Source: Micromonospora sp. WMMD1102
Lineage (GTDB): Bacteria > Actinomycetota > Actinomycetes > Mycobacteriales > Micromonosporaceae
Length of the DNA stretch: 64,000 nt
Reading direction: 5' to 3'
Assembly: GCF_029626265.1 (NCBI RefSeq)
Contig: NZ_JARUBN010000001.1
Location: 5,273,001 to 5,337,000 of the forward strand
The stretch's first letter is position 1; every line of letters starts with the position of its first letter. The notes under the pieces are model-generated. The model was not told the DNA's origin. It ran no database searches and saw only the letters and a list, made by a program, of their open reading frames with translations. Below, in pieces: positions 57,615 through 64,000 of this stretch. A program made the position numbers and the translations under genes.

Positions 57615-59498
57615 ATGCCGGTATCGGTCACCATGCCCCGGCTGGGCGAGAGCGTCACTGAGGGCACCGTCACCCGGTGGCTCAAGCAGGAGGGCGACCG
57701 GGTCGAGGTCGACGAGCCCCTGCTCGAGGTCTCCACCGACAAGGTCGACACCGAGATCCCCTCCCCGGCGGCCGGCGTGCTGGCCCGGATCGTGGTGAGC
57801 GAGGACGAGACCGCCGAGGTCGGCAGCGAGCTGGCGGTGATCGACGGCGACGGCGAGTCGGGCGGCGAGTCCGCACCGGCCCAGCCGGAGCAGGCCGAGG
57901 CGGAGCCCGCGCAGCAGGCCGAGGCCGAGCCGGCGGAAGCTGCCCCGCAGGCCGAGGCTGCCCCGCAGGCGGAAGCGGAGCCCTCCGACCAGCAGGAGCG
58001 GGCCGAGCAGCCGGAGCCGGAGACGGTCTCGGCGCAGACCGCGCCGGCCGGCGACTCGGGCACCGTGCTGAAGATGCCGGCGCTGGGCGAGAGCGTCACC
58101 GAGGGTACGGTGACCCGCTGGCTCAAGGAGATCGGCGACACCGTCGAGGCCGACGAGCCGCTGGTCGAGGTCTCCACCGACAAGGTGGACACCGAGATCC
58201 CCTCCCCGGTCGGCGGCACCCTGCTGGAGATCCGGGTCGGTCAGGACGAGACCGCCCCGGTCGGCGCCGACCTGGCGGTGATCGGCGCCCCCGGCGGCGC
58301 CGCCCCGGCCGCCGAGCCGGAGCAGCAGCCCGAGCCGGAGCAGAAGGCAGCGAAGCCGGCCGCCGAGCCGGAGCCGAAGGCCGAGAAGCCGGCTGCCGAG
58401 CCGGAGCCCGCGAAGGCGGCGGCGGAGCCGGCCGGTGCGTCGTACCAGACCCCGGCGCCGGAGACCGAGCGTTCCGCGCAGCCGGCCCGGACCGAGCAGG
58501 CCGCCCAGCCGGCGTCGCGCGGTGCGGCGGGAACGCCCGCTCCGGCCCCGTCCGGCGAGAACGGCGCCGGCTACGTCACCCCGCTGGTCCGCAAGCTCGC
58601 CAGCGACCAGGGCGTCGACCTCTCCACGGTCAGCGGTACCGGGGTCGGTGGCCGGATCCGCAAGCAGGACGTACTCGAGGCGGCGGAGCGGGCCCGCGCG
58701 GCCGCACAGGCCCCGGCCGCCCAGCCGGCCGCGCCGGCCGCCGCTCCGGCTGCCAAGGCCGAACCGAGCCCGCTGCGGGGCAGCACCCAGAAGCTGCCCC
58801 GGATCCGCGCGGTCATCGCCCGCCGGATGCAGGAGTCGCTGCACGAGATGGCGCAGCTCACCACGGTCGTGGAGGTGGACGTCACCCGGATCGCCCGGCT
58901 GCGGGCGCAGGCCAAGGACACCTTCCTGCAACGGCACGGGGTCAAGCTGTCGTTCCTGCCGTTCTTCGCGCTGGCCGCCGTCGAGGCGTTGCAGACCTAC
59001 CCGGTGGTCAACGCCCGGATGGACCTCGAAGGTGGGACGATCACCTATCCGGAGGCCGAGCACCTGGGCATCGCCGTGGACACCGAGCGCGGCCTGATGG
59101 TGCCGGTGATCCACAACGCCGGTGACCTGAACCTGGCCGGGATCGCCCGCCGGGTCGCCGACCTGGCCGAGCGGACCCGGACCAACAAGATCAGCCCGGA
59201 CGAGATCGCCGGGGCCACCTTCACGCTGACCAACACCGGCAGCCGGGGCGCGCTCTTCGACACCCCGATCGTGCCGGCGCCGCAGTCGGCGATGCTCGGC
59301 ACCGGCGCGGTGGTGAAGCGCCCGATGGTGGTCAACGACCCGCAGCTCGGCGAGGTCATCGCGGCGCGCTCGATGATCTACCTGGCACTCTCCTACGACC
59401 ACCGGCTGGTCGACGGCGCCGACGCCGCCCGGTTCCTGACCGCCATCAAGGAGCGGCTGGAGGCCGGCCAGTTCGAGGCCGAACTCGGGCTCTCCTGA
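57615..59498 (+). CDS. sucB: 2-oxoacid dehydrogenase dihydrolipoyl acyltransferase (E2)
   Basis: 627 residues. Two lipoyl domains, each with [13 protein letters not shown], carry lipoyl lysines Lys43 and Lys190. Ala/Pro/Glu linkers ([20 protein letters not shown]) follow. The subunit-binding domain is [20 protein letters not shown] near 315-350. The catalytic domain ends with [20 protein letters not shown], giving His596 and Asp600. In actinobacteria this annotated SucB/DlaT protein usually serves the pyruvate dehydrogenase and branched-chain complexes. No E1 gene is in the window, so the acyl group is not fixed. ATG 57615 has GAAGGAG seven to nine bases upstream. Likely an operon with lpdA; a terminator follows. 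Confidence 0.94.
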   Translation: MPVSVTMPRLGESVTEGTVTRWLKQEGDRVEVDEPLLEVSTDKVDTEIPSPAAGVLARIVVSEDETAEVGSELAVIDGDGESGGESAPAQPEQAEAEPAQQAEAEPAEAAPQAEAAPQAEAEPSDQQERAEQPEPETVSAQTAPAGDSGTVLKMPALGESVTEGTVTRWLKEIGDTVEADEPLVEVSTDKVDTEIPSPVGGTLLEIRVGQDETAPVGADLAVIGAPGGAAPAAEPEQQPEPEQKAAKPAAEPEPKAEKPAAEPEPAKAAAEPAGASYQTPAPETERSAQPARTEQAAQPASRGAAGTPAPAPSGENGAGYVTPLVRKLASDQGVDLSTVSGTGVGGRIRKQDVLEAAERARAAAQAPAAQPAAPAAAPAAKAEPSPLRGSTQKLPRIRAVIARRMQESLHEMAQLTTVVEVDVTRIARLRAQAKDTFLQRHGVKLSFLPFFALAAVEALQTYPVVNARMDLEGGTITYPEAEHLGIAVDTERGLMVPVIHNAGDLNLAGIARRVADLAERTRTNKISPDEIAGATFTLTNTGSRGALFDTPIVPAPQSAMLGTGAVVKRPMVVNDPQLGEVIAARSMIYLALSYDHRLVDGADAARFLTAIKERLEAGQFEAELGLS

Positions 59499-59513
59499 GT
59501 AGCAGCGTTCGCA

Positions 59514-59554
59514 CCGCGCGGGGCGTCCGGCCGTCGGCCAGGCGCCCCGCGCGG
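59514..59554 (+). terminator. Terminator after the E2 gene
   Basis: Perfect 12-base arms 59514-59525 and 59543-59554, followed by ATTTC; 16 bases after the stop codon. Confidence 0.7.
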
Positions 59555-59655
59555 CATTTCCGCCGGTGCCCGTCTACGGCGACGCGGGCAGGGCACCGGC
59601 GCCCGATCGGGGTGCGATCCGAGCCGGGCCGGGCGGAATGGGCGAAGATACGAGG

Positions 59656-60558
59656 ATGCGAATCCTGATCGCCGGTGCGTCCGGCTGGCTCGGCACCCGC
59701 CTGACCGACCAGCTCCGGGCGGCGGGTCACGACGTCGTCCGGCTGGTCCGGCGCCCCACCCGAGATGCCGACGAGGTGCGCTGGGATCCCGGCGCCGGCC
59801 AACTCGACCCGGCGGCCCTGGCCGGCGCCGGTGCGGCGGTGAACCTGGCCGGCGCCAACATCGGCGACCGCCGCTGGACCCAGGGCTTCAAGGAGGTACT
59901 CCGGTCCAGCCGGGTCGACAGCACCGGCACACTGGCCCGGGCGCTCGCCGCGCTACCCGTCGAACAGCGTCCCCGGGTGCTGTTGAACGGCTCGGCGATC
60001 GGCTGGTACGGCGACACCGGCGACCGCCCGGTCGAGGAGGGTGAGCCGGCCGGCGACGGCTTCATGGCCGACCTGTGCCGGGTCTGGGAGGCGGCGACCG
60101 CCCCGGCCGAGCAGGCCGGGGTACGCGTGGTGCGGCTGCGTACCGGCCTGCCGCTGGAGCACACCGGCGGGCTGCTCAAGCCGCAGCTGCTACCGTACCG
60201 TCTCGGGATCGCGGGCAGGTTCGGCAGTGGCCGGCAGTGGATTCCGTGGATCTCGATGGCCGACTGGCTGGCGGCGACCACCTTCCTGCTGGACCGCGAG
60301 GACATCGCCGGCCCGGTGAACGTGGTCGGACCGGCACCGGTGACGAACGCCGAGTTCACCAGGGAGTTGGGCCGGCTGCTGCACCGGCCGACGGTGATGC
60401 CGGTGCCCGCGGTCGCGCTGCGGGTCCTGCTCGGCGAGATGTCGGCCGAGCCGCTGCGCAGCCTCCGGGTAATGCCCGGGGTGCTGAACCGGGCCGGCTT
60501 CGAGTTCCGGCATCCCGACCTGCGCAGCGCGCTGGAAGCGGCCCTGCCCGACCGCTGA
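59656..60558 (+). CDS. TIGR01777-family NAD(P)-dependent epimerase-like protein
   Basis: 300 residues. Rossmann start MRILIAGASGWLGTRLTDQL with G-x-S-G-x-x-G, then AVNLAGANIGDRRWTQGFKE, the hallmark of TIGR01777. LNGSAIGWYGDTGDRPVEEG holds the catalytic region with Tyr but without a clear Y-x3-K, and the tail VLNRAGFEFRHPDLRSALEA matches DUF1731. The reaction is unknown; a role in septum/cell-division (SulA-like annotation) has been proposed for relatives. ATG 59656 has ACGAGG just upstream; the upstream ATG 59566 has no support. It keeps its place after the E2 gene as in M. tuberculosis (Rv2216, from memory). Confidence 0.9.
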   Translation: MRILIAGASGWLGTRLTDQLRAAGHDVVRLVRRPTRDADEVRWDPGAGQLDPAALAGAGAAVNLAGANIGDRRWTQGFKEVLRSSRVDSTGTLARALAALPVEQRPRVLLNGSAIGWYGDTGDRPVEEGEPAGDGFMADLCRVWEAATAPAEQAGVRVVRLRTGLPLEHTGGLLKPQLLPYRLGIAGRFGSGRQWIPWISMADWLAATTFLLDREDIAGPVNVVGPAPVTNAEFTRELGRLLHRPTVMPVPAVALRVLLGEMSAEPLRSLRVMPGVLNRAGFEFRHPDLRSALEAALPDR

Positions 60559-60608
60559 GCCCCCACTCCGGCCGGCGGCGGCGCCGTGCGGCCCGGTGGC
60601 GGCGGTGA

Positions 60609-60647
60609 CGCGGGGCCCGCCCGCCGGTCGGACGGACGGACCCCGCG
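60609..60647. terminator. Hairpin between convergent genes
   Basis: CGCGGGG at 60609-60615 and CCCCGCG at 60641-60647 with further partial pairing inside. It lies between the epimerase-like gene and the SCO5389-family gene. Confidence 0.4.
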
Positions 60648-60655
60648 CCGGCCGG

Positions 60656-61048
60656 TCAGCAGTCCCGCAGTTCCGGGGACTGGTTGCGGATCTGGGCCAG
60701 CGGCGAGACGAACCGCTGGTACGTCGTCCCGCCCACCGCCCCGAGCCGGAACGCGGCCACCCGGTGACAGTTCTGGAACGCGAGGCGTACCCCGAAGTGG
60801 CGTTCCAGTCCGCCCCGGATGGCGTCGCTGGCCAGCGCCCGGAGCAGTTGACCGCGTTCCGTCTCGCTCGGCGGCGGCACGGCGTGGTCGGCGTAGTCGG
60901 CCGTGCCGGCGTGCACCCGGGCCGAGACCTCGGAGACCACCGCCCAGGCGTACGGCAGGGACCGCCGGACGCAGTCGACGAACTCCTCGTCGTCGACCTG
61001 GCCGGCCTCGGCCCGTTCGAGCAGTGCGGTGGGTACGTCCAGGGACAT
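60656..61048 (-). CDS. SCO5389-family protein
   Basis: 130 residues: MSLDVPTALLERAEAGQVDD, SLPYAWAVVSEVSARVHAG, SETERGQLLRALASDAIRG, HFGVRLAFQNCHRVAAFRLG and YQRFVSPLAQIRNQSPELRD. This matches the actinobacterial SCO5389 family, which has no assigned role. The only Cys-His pair close together is FQNCHR; with Cys26 and the final Cys130 it may bind a metal. ATG 61048 has AGGAGGAG eight bases upstream. It follows the MinD/CooC-like ATPase gene by 109 bases on the same strand, probably one operon. Confidence 0.85.
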   Translation of the reverse strand: MSLDVPTALLERAEAGQVDDEEFVDCVRRSLPYAWAVVSEVSARVHAGTADYADHAVPPPSETERGQLLRALASDAIRGGLERHFGVRLAFQNCHRVAAFRLGAVGGTTYQRFVSPLAQIRNQSPELRDC

Positions 61049-61157
61049 CGTGCTCCTCCTGTCGTAGATTCGACCCGGGCCGGACGACCCGGACCGGCGG
61101 TGCGACTCGCCGGACGGTGGCGCCGTTCTGTCGAGCGCCACCACCCGGGCGGCGGTG

Positions 61158-62135
61158 TCAGTGCACCGGGGTCTGCGGGCCGGGTACGTAGTCGGGGTCC
61201 ACCTGGCCGGCCAGGTCCTCGCCGACCCGGTCGTTGGCCCAGGCGAGGGCGTTGCGCCGGTGGAACTCGACCGCGTGCCGCCGGAAGGTGGCCCAGTCCT
61301 GCACCTGGGCGTCGACGGTGGCCCGGAGCAGGTCGAGGGCGGCCCGGTTGGCCGGCTCCAGGGTGTGCACCGGGGCCGGCGCGCCCCGTTCGGCGCTCCG
61401 GACGTAGTCGGAGCGGGTCAGCCAGGTGAGCAGGTCGGCGCCGACGTGCTGGCGCAGGAACTCGACGTCGGAGGAGTCGTCGACCTTGTTGCCGACCACG
61501 TGCACCCGGATGCCGTACTCGCGGGCGTAGCCGGCGTACTGCCGGTAGACGCCGACGCTGCGCAGCGTCGGTTCGCAGACCAGGAAGGTGGCGTCGAACC
61601 GGGTGAACAACCCGGAGGCGAACGAGTCGGCCCCGGCGGTCATGTCCACCACGACGTACTCCCCGGGGCCGTCGGTCAGGTGGTTGAGCAGCAGTTCCAC
61701 CGCGCCGACCTTGCTGTGGTAGCAGGAGACGCCGAGGTCGTCGCTGCCGAACGGCCCGGTCACGGCGAGCCGCACTCCGGCCACCTCGCGGACCACCGCC
61801 GCGTACACCGGGTTGTCGCCGTCGACCGGCAGCAGCCGGGAGCCACGGCCGGGCGGGGTGGTCTTGACCATCGCCGCGGCCGAGGAGATCCGCGGGTTGT
61901 CGCCGCGCAGGTACTCCTTGATCTCCGGAAGGTGGTCGCCGAGCGTCGGCAGCCGGGCCGCCTCCGCCTCGGTGGCGCCGAGCGCGGTCCCGAGGTGCTG
62001 GTTGATGTCGGCGTCGATGGCGAGCAGCGGCGGCGGGCCGCCGTCGGCCGGGTCCGCTGCGGCGAGGTGCCGGGCGAAGAGGGCGGCCAGGGTGGTCTTG
62101 CCACTGCCGCCCTTGCCGACGAACGAGATTTTCAC
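61158..62135 (-). CDS. CooC/MinD-like deviant Walker A ATPase
   Basis: 325 residues. VKISFVGKGGSGKTTLAALF carries the deviant P-loop with the signature Lys (GKGGSGKTT at 7-15). DADINQHLGTALG is switch I, YVVVDMTAGADSFASGLFTR the Walker B/switch II, and VHVVGNKVDDSSD the N-K-x-D base motif. This fits the SIMIBI group, nearest to CooC (nickel insertion) and ParA/MinD. Dimerisation on ATP would drive a partner protein or metal delivery. GTG 62135 has GGAGG ten bases upstream. A Zur-like palindrome sits in its promoter region, which favours a metal role. The downstream SCO5389-family protein is the candidate partner. Confidence 0.88.
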   Translation of the reverse strand: MKISFVGKGGSGKTTLAALFARHLAAADPADGGPPPLLAIDADINQHLGTALGATEAEAARLPTLGDHLPEIKEYLRGDNPRISSAAAMVKTTPPGRGSRLLPVDGDNPVYAAVVREVAGVRLAVTGPFGSDDLGVSCYHSKVGAVELLLNHLTDGPGEYVVVDMTAGADSFASGLFTRFDATFLVCEPTLRSVGVYRQYAGYAREYGIRVHVVGNKVDDSSDVEFLRQHVGADLLTWLTRSDYVRSAERGAPAPVHTLEPANRAALDLLRATVDAQVQDWATFRRHAVEFHRRNALAWANDRVGEDLAGQVDPDYVPGPQTPVH

Positions 62136-62174
62136 GGTACGGGTCCTCCGGTGCACTCTGCGACGTTAATCCAA

Positions 62175-62191
62175 TTGGAAATCATTTCCGT
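62175..62191. promoter_or_regulatory. Zur/Fur-like palindrome between divergent genes
   Basis: GGAAATCATTTCC at 62177-62189 is a perfect palindrome around a central C, in an AT-rich patch. Its AAATCATTT core resembles actinobacterial Zur boxes. On the minus strand a TTGACT element (62198-62203) lies just upstream, so a bound repressor would cover the ATPase promoter. It is about 40 bases before GTG 62135. Confidence 0.5.
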
Positions 62192-62239
62192 GAGATCAGT
62201 CAAGTTGACCACTTCCTCGGCGTGTCGGGGCCGGGTTGG

Positions 62240-62245
62240 TAACCT
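62240..62245 (+). promoter_or_regulatory. Leaderless-type -10 box of the right-edge membrane protein gene
   Basis: TAACCT ends seven bases before GTG 62253. Confidence 0.45.
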
Positions 62246-62252
62246 CCGGCCC

Positions 62253-64000
62253 GTGCCGCTCTCCCCGCCCGCACTCGCCGGGCCGACCCCACCCCCGTCG
62301 CCCCCGCCCTCCGGTGCCGGCCGGATCCGCCGCCGGACCGACCTGCTCGTCGCGCTGGTCGCGATCGTCGGCGCGGGCTGGGTCACCAGCGGCCTCTGGC
62401 TCGACCCGAACGGGCGGGCGATCACCGTCAACTCCAGCGACCAGGCCCTCTTCGAATGGCTGCTCGCCTACGGCGCACACGCCCTCACCCACGGGCAGAA
62501 CCCGTTCTTCACCGACCTGGTGAACGTGCCGGACGGGGTCAACCTGGCCGTCAACACCTCGGTCACCGTCTACGCCGTCGTCTTCGCCCCGCTCACCTAC
62601 ACCGTCGGCGCCCCGGCCACCTTCCTGGTGATCCTCACCGGCAACATCGCCGCCACCGCCTTCGGCTGGTACTGGCTGCTCTCCCGCAAACTCCTCCGGA
62701 ACACGGCGGCGGCGGTCCTCGGCGGGCTGTTCATCGGCTTCGCGCCCGGCCTCGTCGCGCACGCCAACGCGCACCTGAACTGGAGCGCCGGCTGGGTCGT
62801 CCCGATGCTGCTCTGGGGCGTACTCCGGCTGCGTCAGCCCGGCCGGTGGCTACGCAACGGGCTGCTGCTCGGGCTGCTGGTCGCGGTCGCCTTCTCGATC
62901 GCCGCCGAGGGACTCTTCTTCACCGCGCTGGCCTGCGCGGTCTTCTTCGGCACCTGGGCCACCGACCGGCACCGTCGGGCCGAGGCACGGGCCGCACTGC
63001 CGGACTTCCTGCGCGGGCTCGGCGTCACCGCACTCGTGGCGTTCGCGCTGCTGTCGTATCCGCTCTGGCTGCACTTCCTCGGCCCGCAGCGGTTCCACGG
63101 CACCGGCTTCGACCCGGTGATCCACGCCGAGGACATCGCCGCGTACGGGGCGTACCCGCAGCGCTCCCTGGCCGGCGAACTCGGGCTGGGCACCTCGCTG
63201 GCGCCGAACCCGACCGAGGAGAACTCCTTCCTCGGGCTGCCCCTGCTGCTCCTGGCCGTGGTCTGCTTCGTCGTGCTGTGGCGACGCACCGACCCGACCC
63301 GCCGGGCCACGCTGCGGGCGATCGGGGTGACCACACTGGTCTTCGCCGTACTCTCCTGGGGTCCCCGGGTGAAGATCTTCGGTACCCACACCGACGTGCC
63401 GCTGCCGTACGCCCTGCTCGGGCACCTGCCGGTCTTCAACGCCGCCCTGCCGTCCCGGCTCGCCCTGGTGGTGGGACCACTGGTCGGGCTGCTGCTGGCA
63501 CACACCGTCGACCTGCTCCGCGCCGGGCGGGACAGCCGACAGGCCGAAGCGTCCCCCGGAGGAGCCGGCCCGGTCTCCGGAGGGGCCGCCCCGCCGTCGG
63601 GTCGGGCGCGGGCCGGCTGGCTGGCCGGATTCGCCGTGGCACTCCTGCCGCTGCTGCCGGTGCCGCTGCTCACCAGCGCCCGGGAGCCGATCCCGGAGTT
63701 CGTCACCGCCGGCACCTGGCGGCAGTACGTCTCCCCCGGCGGGACGCTCACCCCGCTGCCGCTCACCCTCGACCTGGCTCCGGACGGGCAACGCTGGCAG
63801 GCGTACGCGCTGAGCCACCGGCAGGGCGAGTTCGGCATCCCGTCCGGCTTCTTCCTCGGCCCCGGCGGGCCGGACGGCCGGGGCCGGATCGGGCCGGTGC
63901 CCCGGGCCACCGACGCGCTGCTGTTGCGGGTGGCCGAGACCGGCGAACGGCCGGTGATCACCGACGCCGACCGGGCCGCCGCCCGAGCCGACCTGCGCTA
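62253..64000 (+). CDS. Large multi-pass membrane protein, GT-C-glycosyltransferase-like, C-terminus cut off
   Basis: 582 codons are open to the right edge without a stop. A short Pro-rich front precedes the first helix (DLLVALVAIVGAGWVTSGLW). The outside loop SSDQALFEWLLAYGAHALTH has an acidic residue at the place of the GT-C catalytic D/E, followed by GQNPFFTDLVNVPDGVNLAV. About eight to ten helices follow (for example LVIFLTG-like VILTGNIAATAFGWYWLL, GLLLGLLVAVAFSIAAEGLF), then a soluble C-terminal part from about residue 470 (REPIPEFVTAGTWRQYVSPG). The plan resembles actinobacterial GT-C or YfhO-type proteins that use polyprenyl-linked sugars; the donor is unknown. GTG 62253 is the start nearest the leaderless box. 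Confidence 0.75.
   Translation, partial: MPLSPPALAGPTPPPSPPPSGAGRIRRRTDLLVALVAIVGAGWVTSGLWLDPNGRAITVNSSDQALFEWLLAYGAHALTHGQNPFFTDLVNVPDGVNLAVNTSVTVYAVVFAPLTYTVGAPATFLVILTGNIAATAFGWYWLLSRKLLRNTAAAVLGGLFIGFAPGLVAHANAHLNWSAGWVVPMLLWGVLRLRQPGRWLRNGLLLGLLVAVAFSIAAEGLFFTALACAVFFGTWATDRHRRAEARAALPDFLRGLGVTALVAFALLSYPLWLHFLGPQRFHGTGFDPVIHAEDIAAYGAYPQRSLAGELGLGTSLAPNPTEENSFLGLPLLLLAVVCFVVLWRRTDPTRRATLRAIGVTTLVFAVLSWGPRVKIFGTHTDVPLPYALLGHLPVFNAALPSRLALVVGPLVGLLLAHTVDLLRAGRDSRQAEASPGGAGPVSGGAAPPSGRARAGWLAGFAVALLPLLPVPLLTSAREPIPEFVTAGTWRQYVSPGGTLTPLPLTLDLAPDGQRWQAYALSHRQGEFGIPSGFFLGPGGPDGRGRIGPVPRATDALLLRVAETGERPVITDADRAAARADLR

Noticed and set aside
1..64000. tRNA, rRNA or insertion-sequence remnants
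   Set aside because: I scanned the intergenic gaps and found no tRNA-like cloverleaf, rRNA sequence, transposase motif or matched terminal repeats.

Overview
The window is chromosomal DNA from a very GC-rich actinomycete. Codon third positions are almost all G or C, GTG and TTG starts are common, and the gene content (aa3/bc1 respiratory branch with a diheme QcrC, PimB-type mannosyltransferase, SCO5389-family protein, DUF3043, DUF4142, CtaG, caseinolytic-type membrane proteases) points to the Micromonosporaceae. The genus call is inference. No phage, insertion sequence, CRISPR array, rRNA or tRNA gene was recognised. The region looks like ordinary core chromosome with a few accessory inserts.

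Layout. 1-4.5 kb: SRPBCC protein (cut by the left edge), long-chain acyl-CoA ligase, a GAF sensor kinase and its NarL-type regulator. 4.6-9.1 kb: secreted ricin-domain esterase, GT4 mannosyltransferase coupled to an M48 protease, and a tiny four-cysteine protein. 9.2-13 kb: a 23-bp repeat array, a coiled-coil NYN ribonuclease-like protein and a DEDD-exonuclease/GIY-YIG fusion. 13-17.7 kb: short RelA/SpoT enzyme, NUDIX hydrolase, nucleotidyltransferase, stand-alone Lrp-type RAM domain and alpha/beta hydrolase. 17.9-20.4 kb: DUF4142 protein, trpD and a degenerate receiver. 20.5-28.2 kb: respiratory cluster (ctaG, ctaE-qcrC-qcrA-qcrB, then ctaF and ctaC on the other strand) with an AT-richer orphan gene inserted. 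28.4-36.5 kb: cysteine desulfurase plus TusA, adenosine-kinase-like PfkB enzyme, ErpA, glycerate kinase, nadA, murA and DUF3043. 36.6-41 kb: azlC/azlD with a divergent XRE-cupin regulator, and an ABC-2 exporter. 41.3-46.8 kb: a 1481-residue TPR/WG-repeat protein with a huge disordered front, and an aldo/keto reductase. 46.9-51 kb: M50 protease pair, then a CobU-CobT fusion and CobS. 51.2-60.6 kb: DUF2314 protein, gcvT, leucyl aminopeptidase, lpd, lipoamide acyltransferase and a TIGR01777 epimerase. 60.6-64 kb: SCO5389-family protein and CooC/MinD-like ATPase behind a Zur-like palindrome, and a large membrane protein cut by the right edge.

Several modules work together. ctaE, ctaF, ctaC, ctaG and qcrCAB build the bc1-aa3 supercomplex, but ctaD is not here. 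Cysteine desulfurase, TusA, ErpA and NadA are sulfur or Fe-S proteins. CobU-CobT and CobS complete cobalamin nucleotide-loop assembly. GcvT, Lpd and the E2 protein share lipoyl chemistry. The gene order SRPBCC, fadD, pimB, DEDD-exonuclease, trpD, ctaE-qcrCAB, ctaF-ctaC, adoK, erpA, glycerate kinase, DUF3043, cobT-cobS, gcvT, pep, E2, TIGR01777 matches, from memory, the order around Rv2185c-Rv2216 of Mycobacterium tuberculosis. This suggests an ancient conserved backbone, with the remaining genes as lineage-specific insertions.

Many genes here have a TANNNT box ending 6 or 7 bases before the start codon, the signature of leaderless transcription. The most unusual items are the TPR/WG giant, the putatively metal-regulated ATPase/SCO5389 pair, three tandem repeats that sit at gene ends, and two extragenic palindromes.
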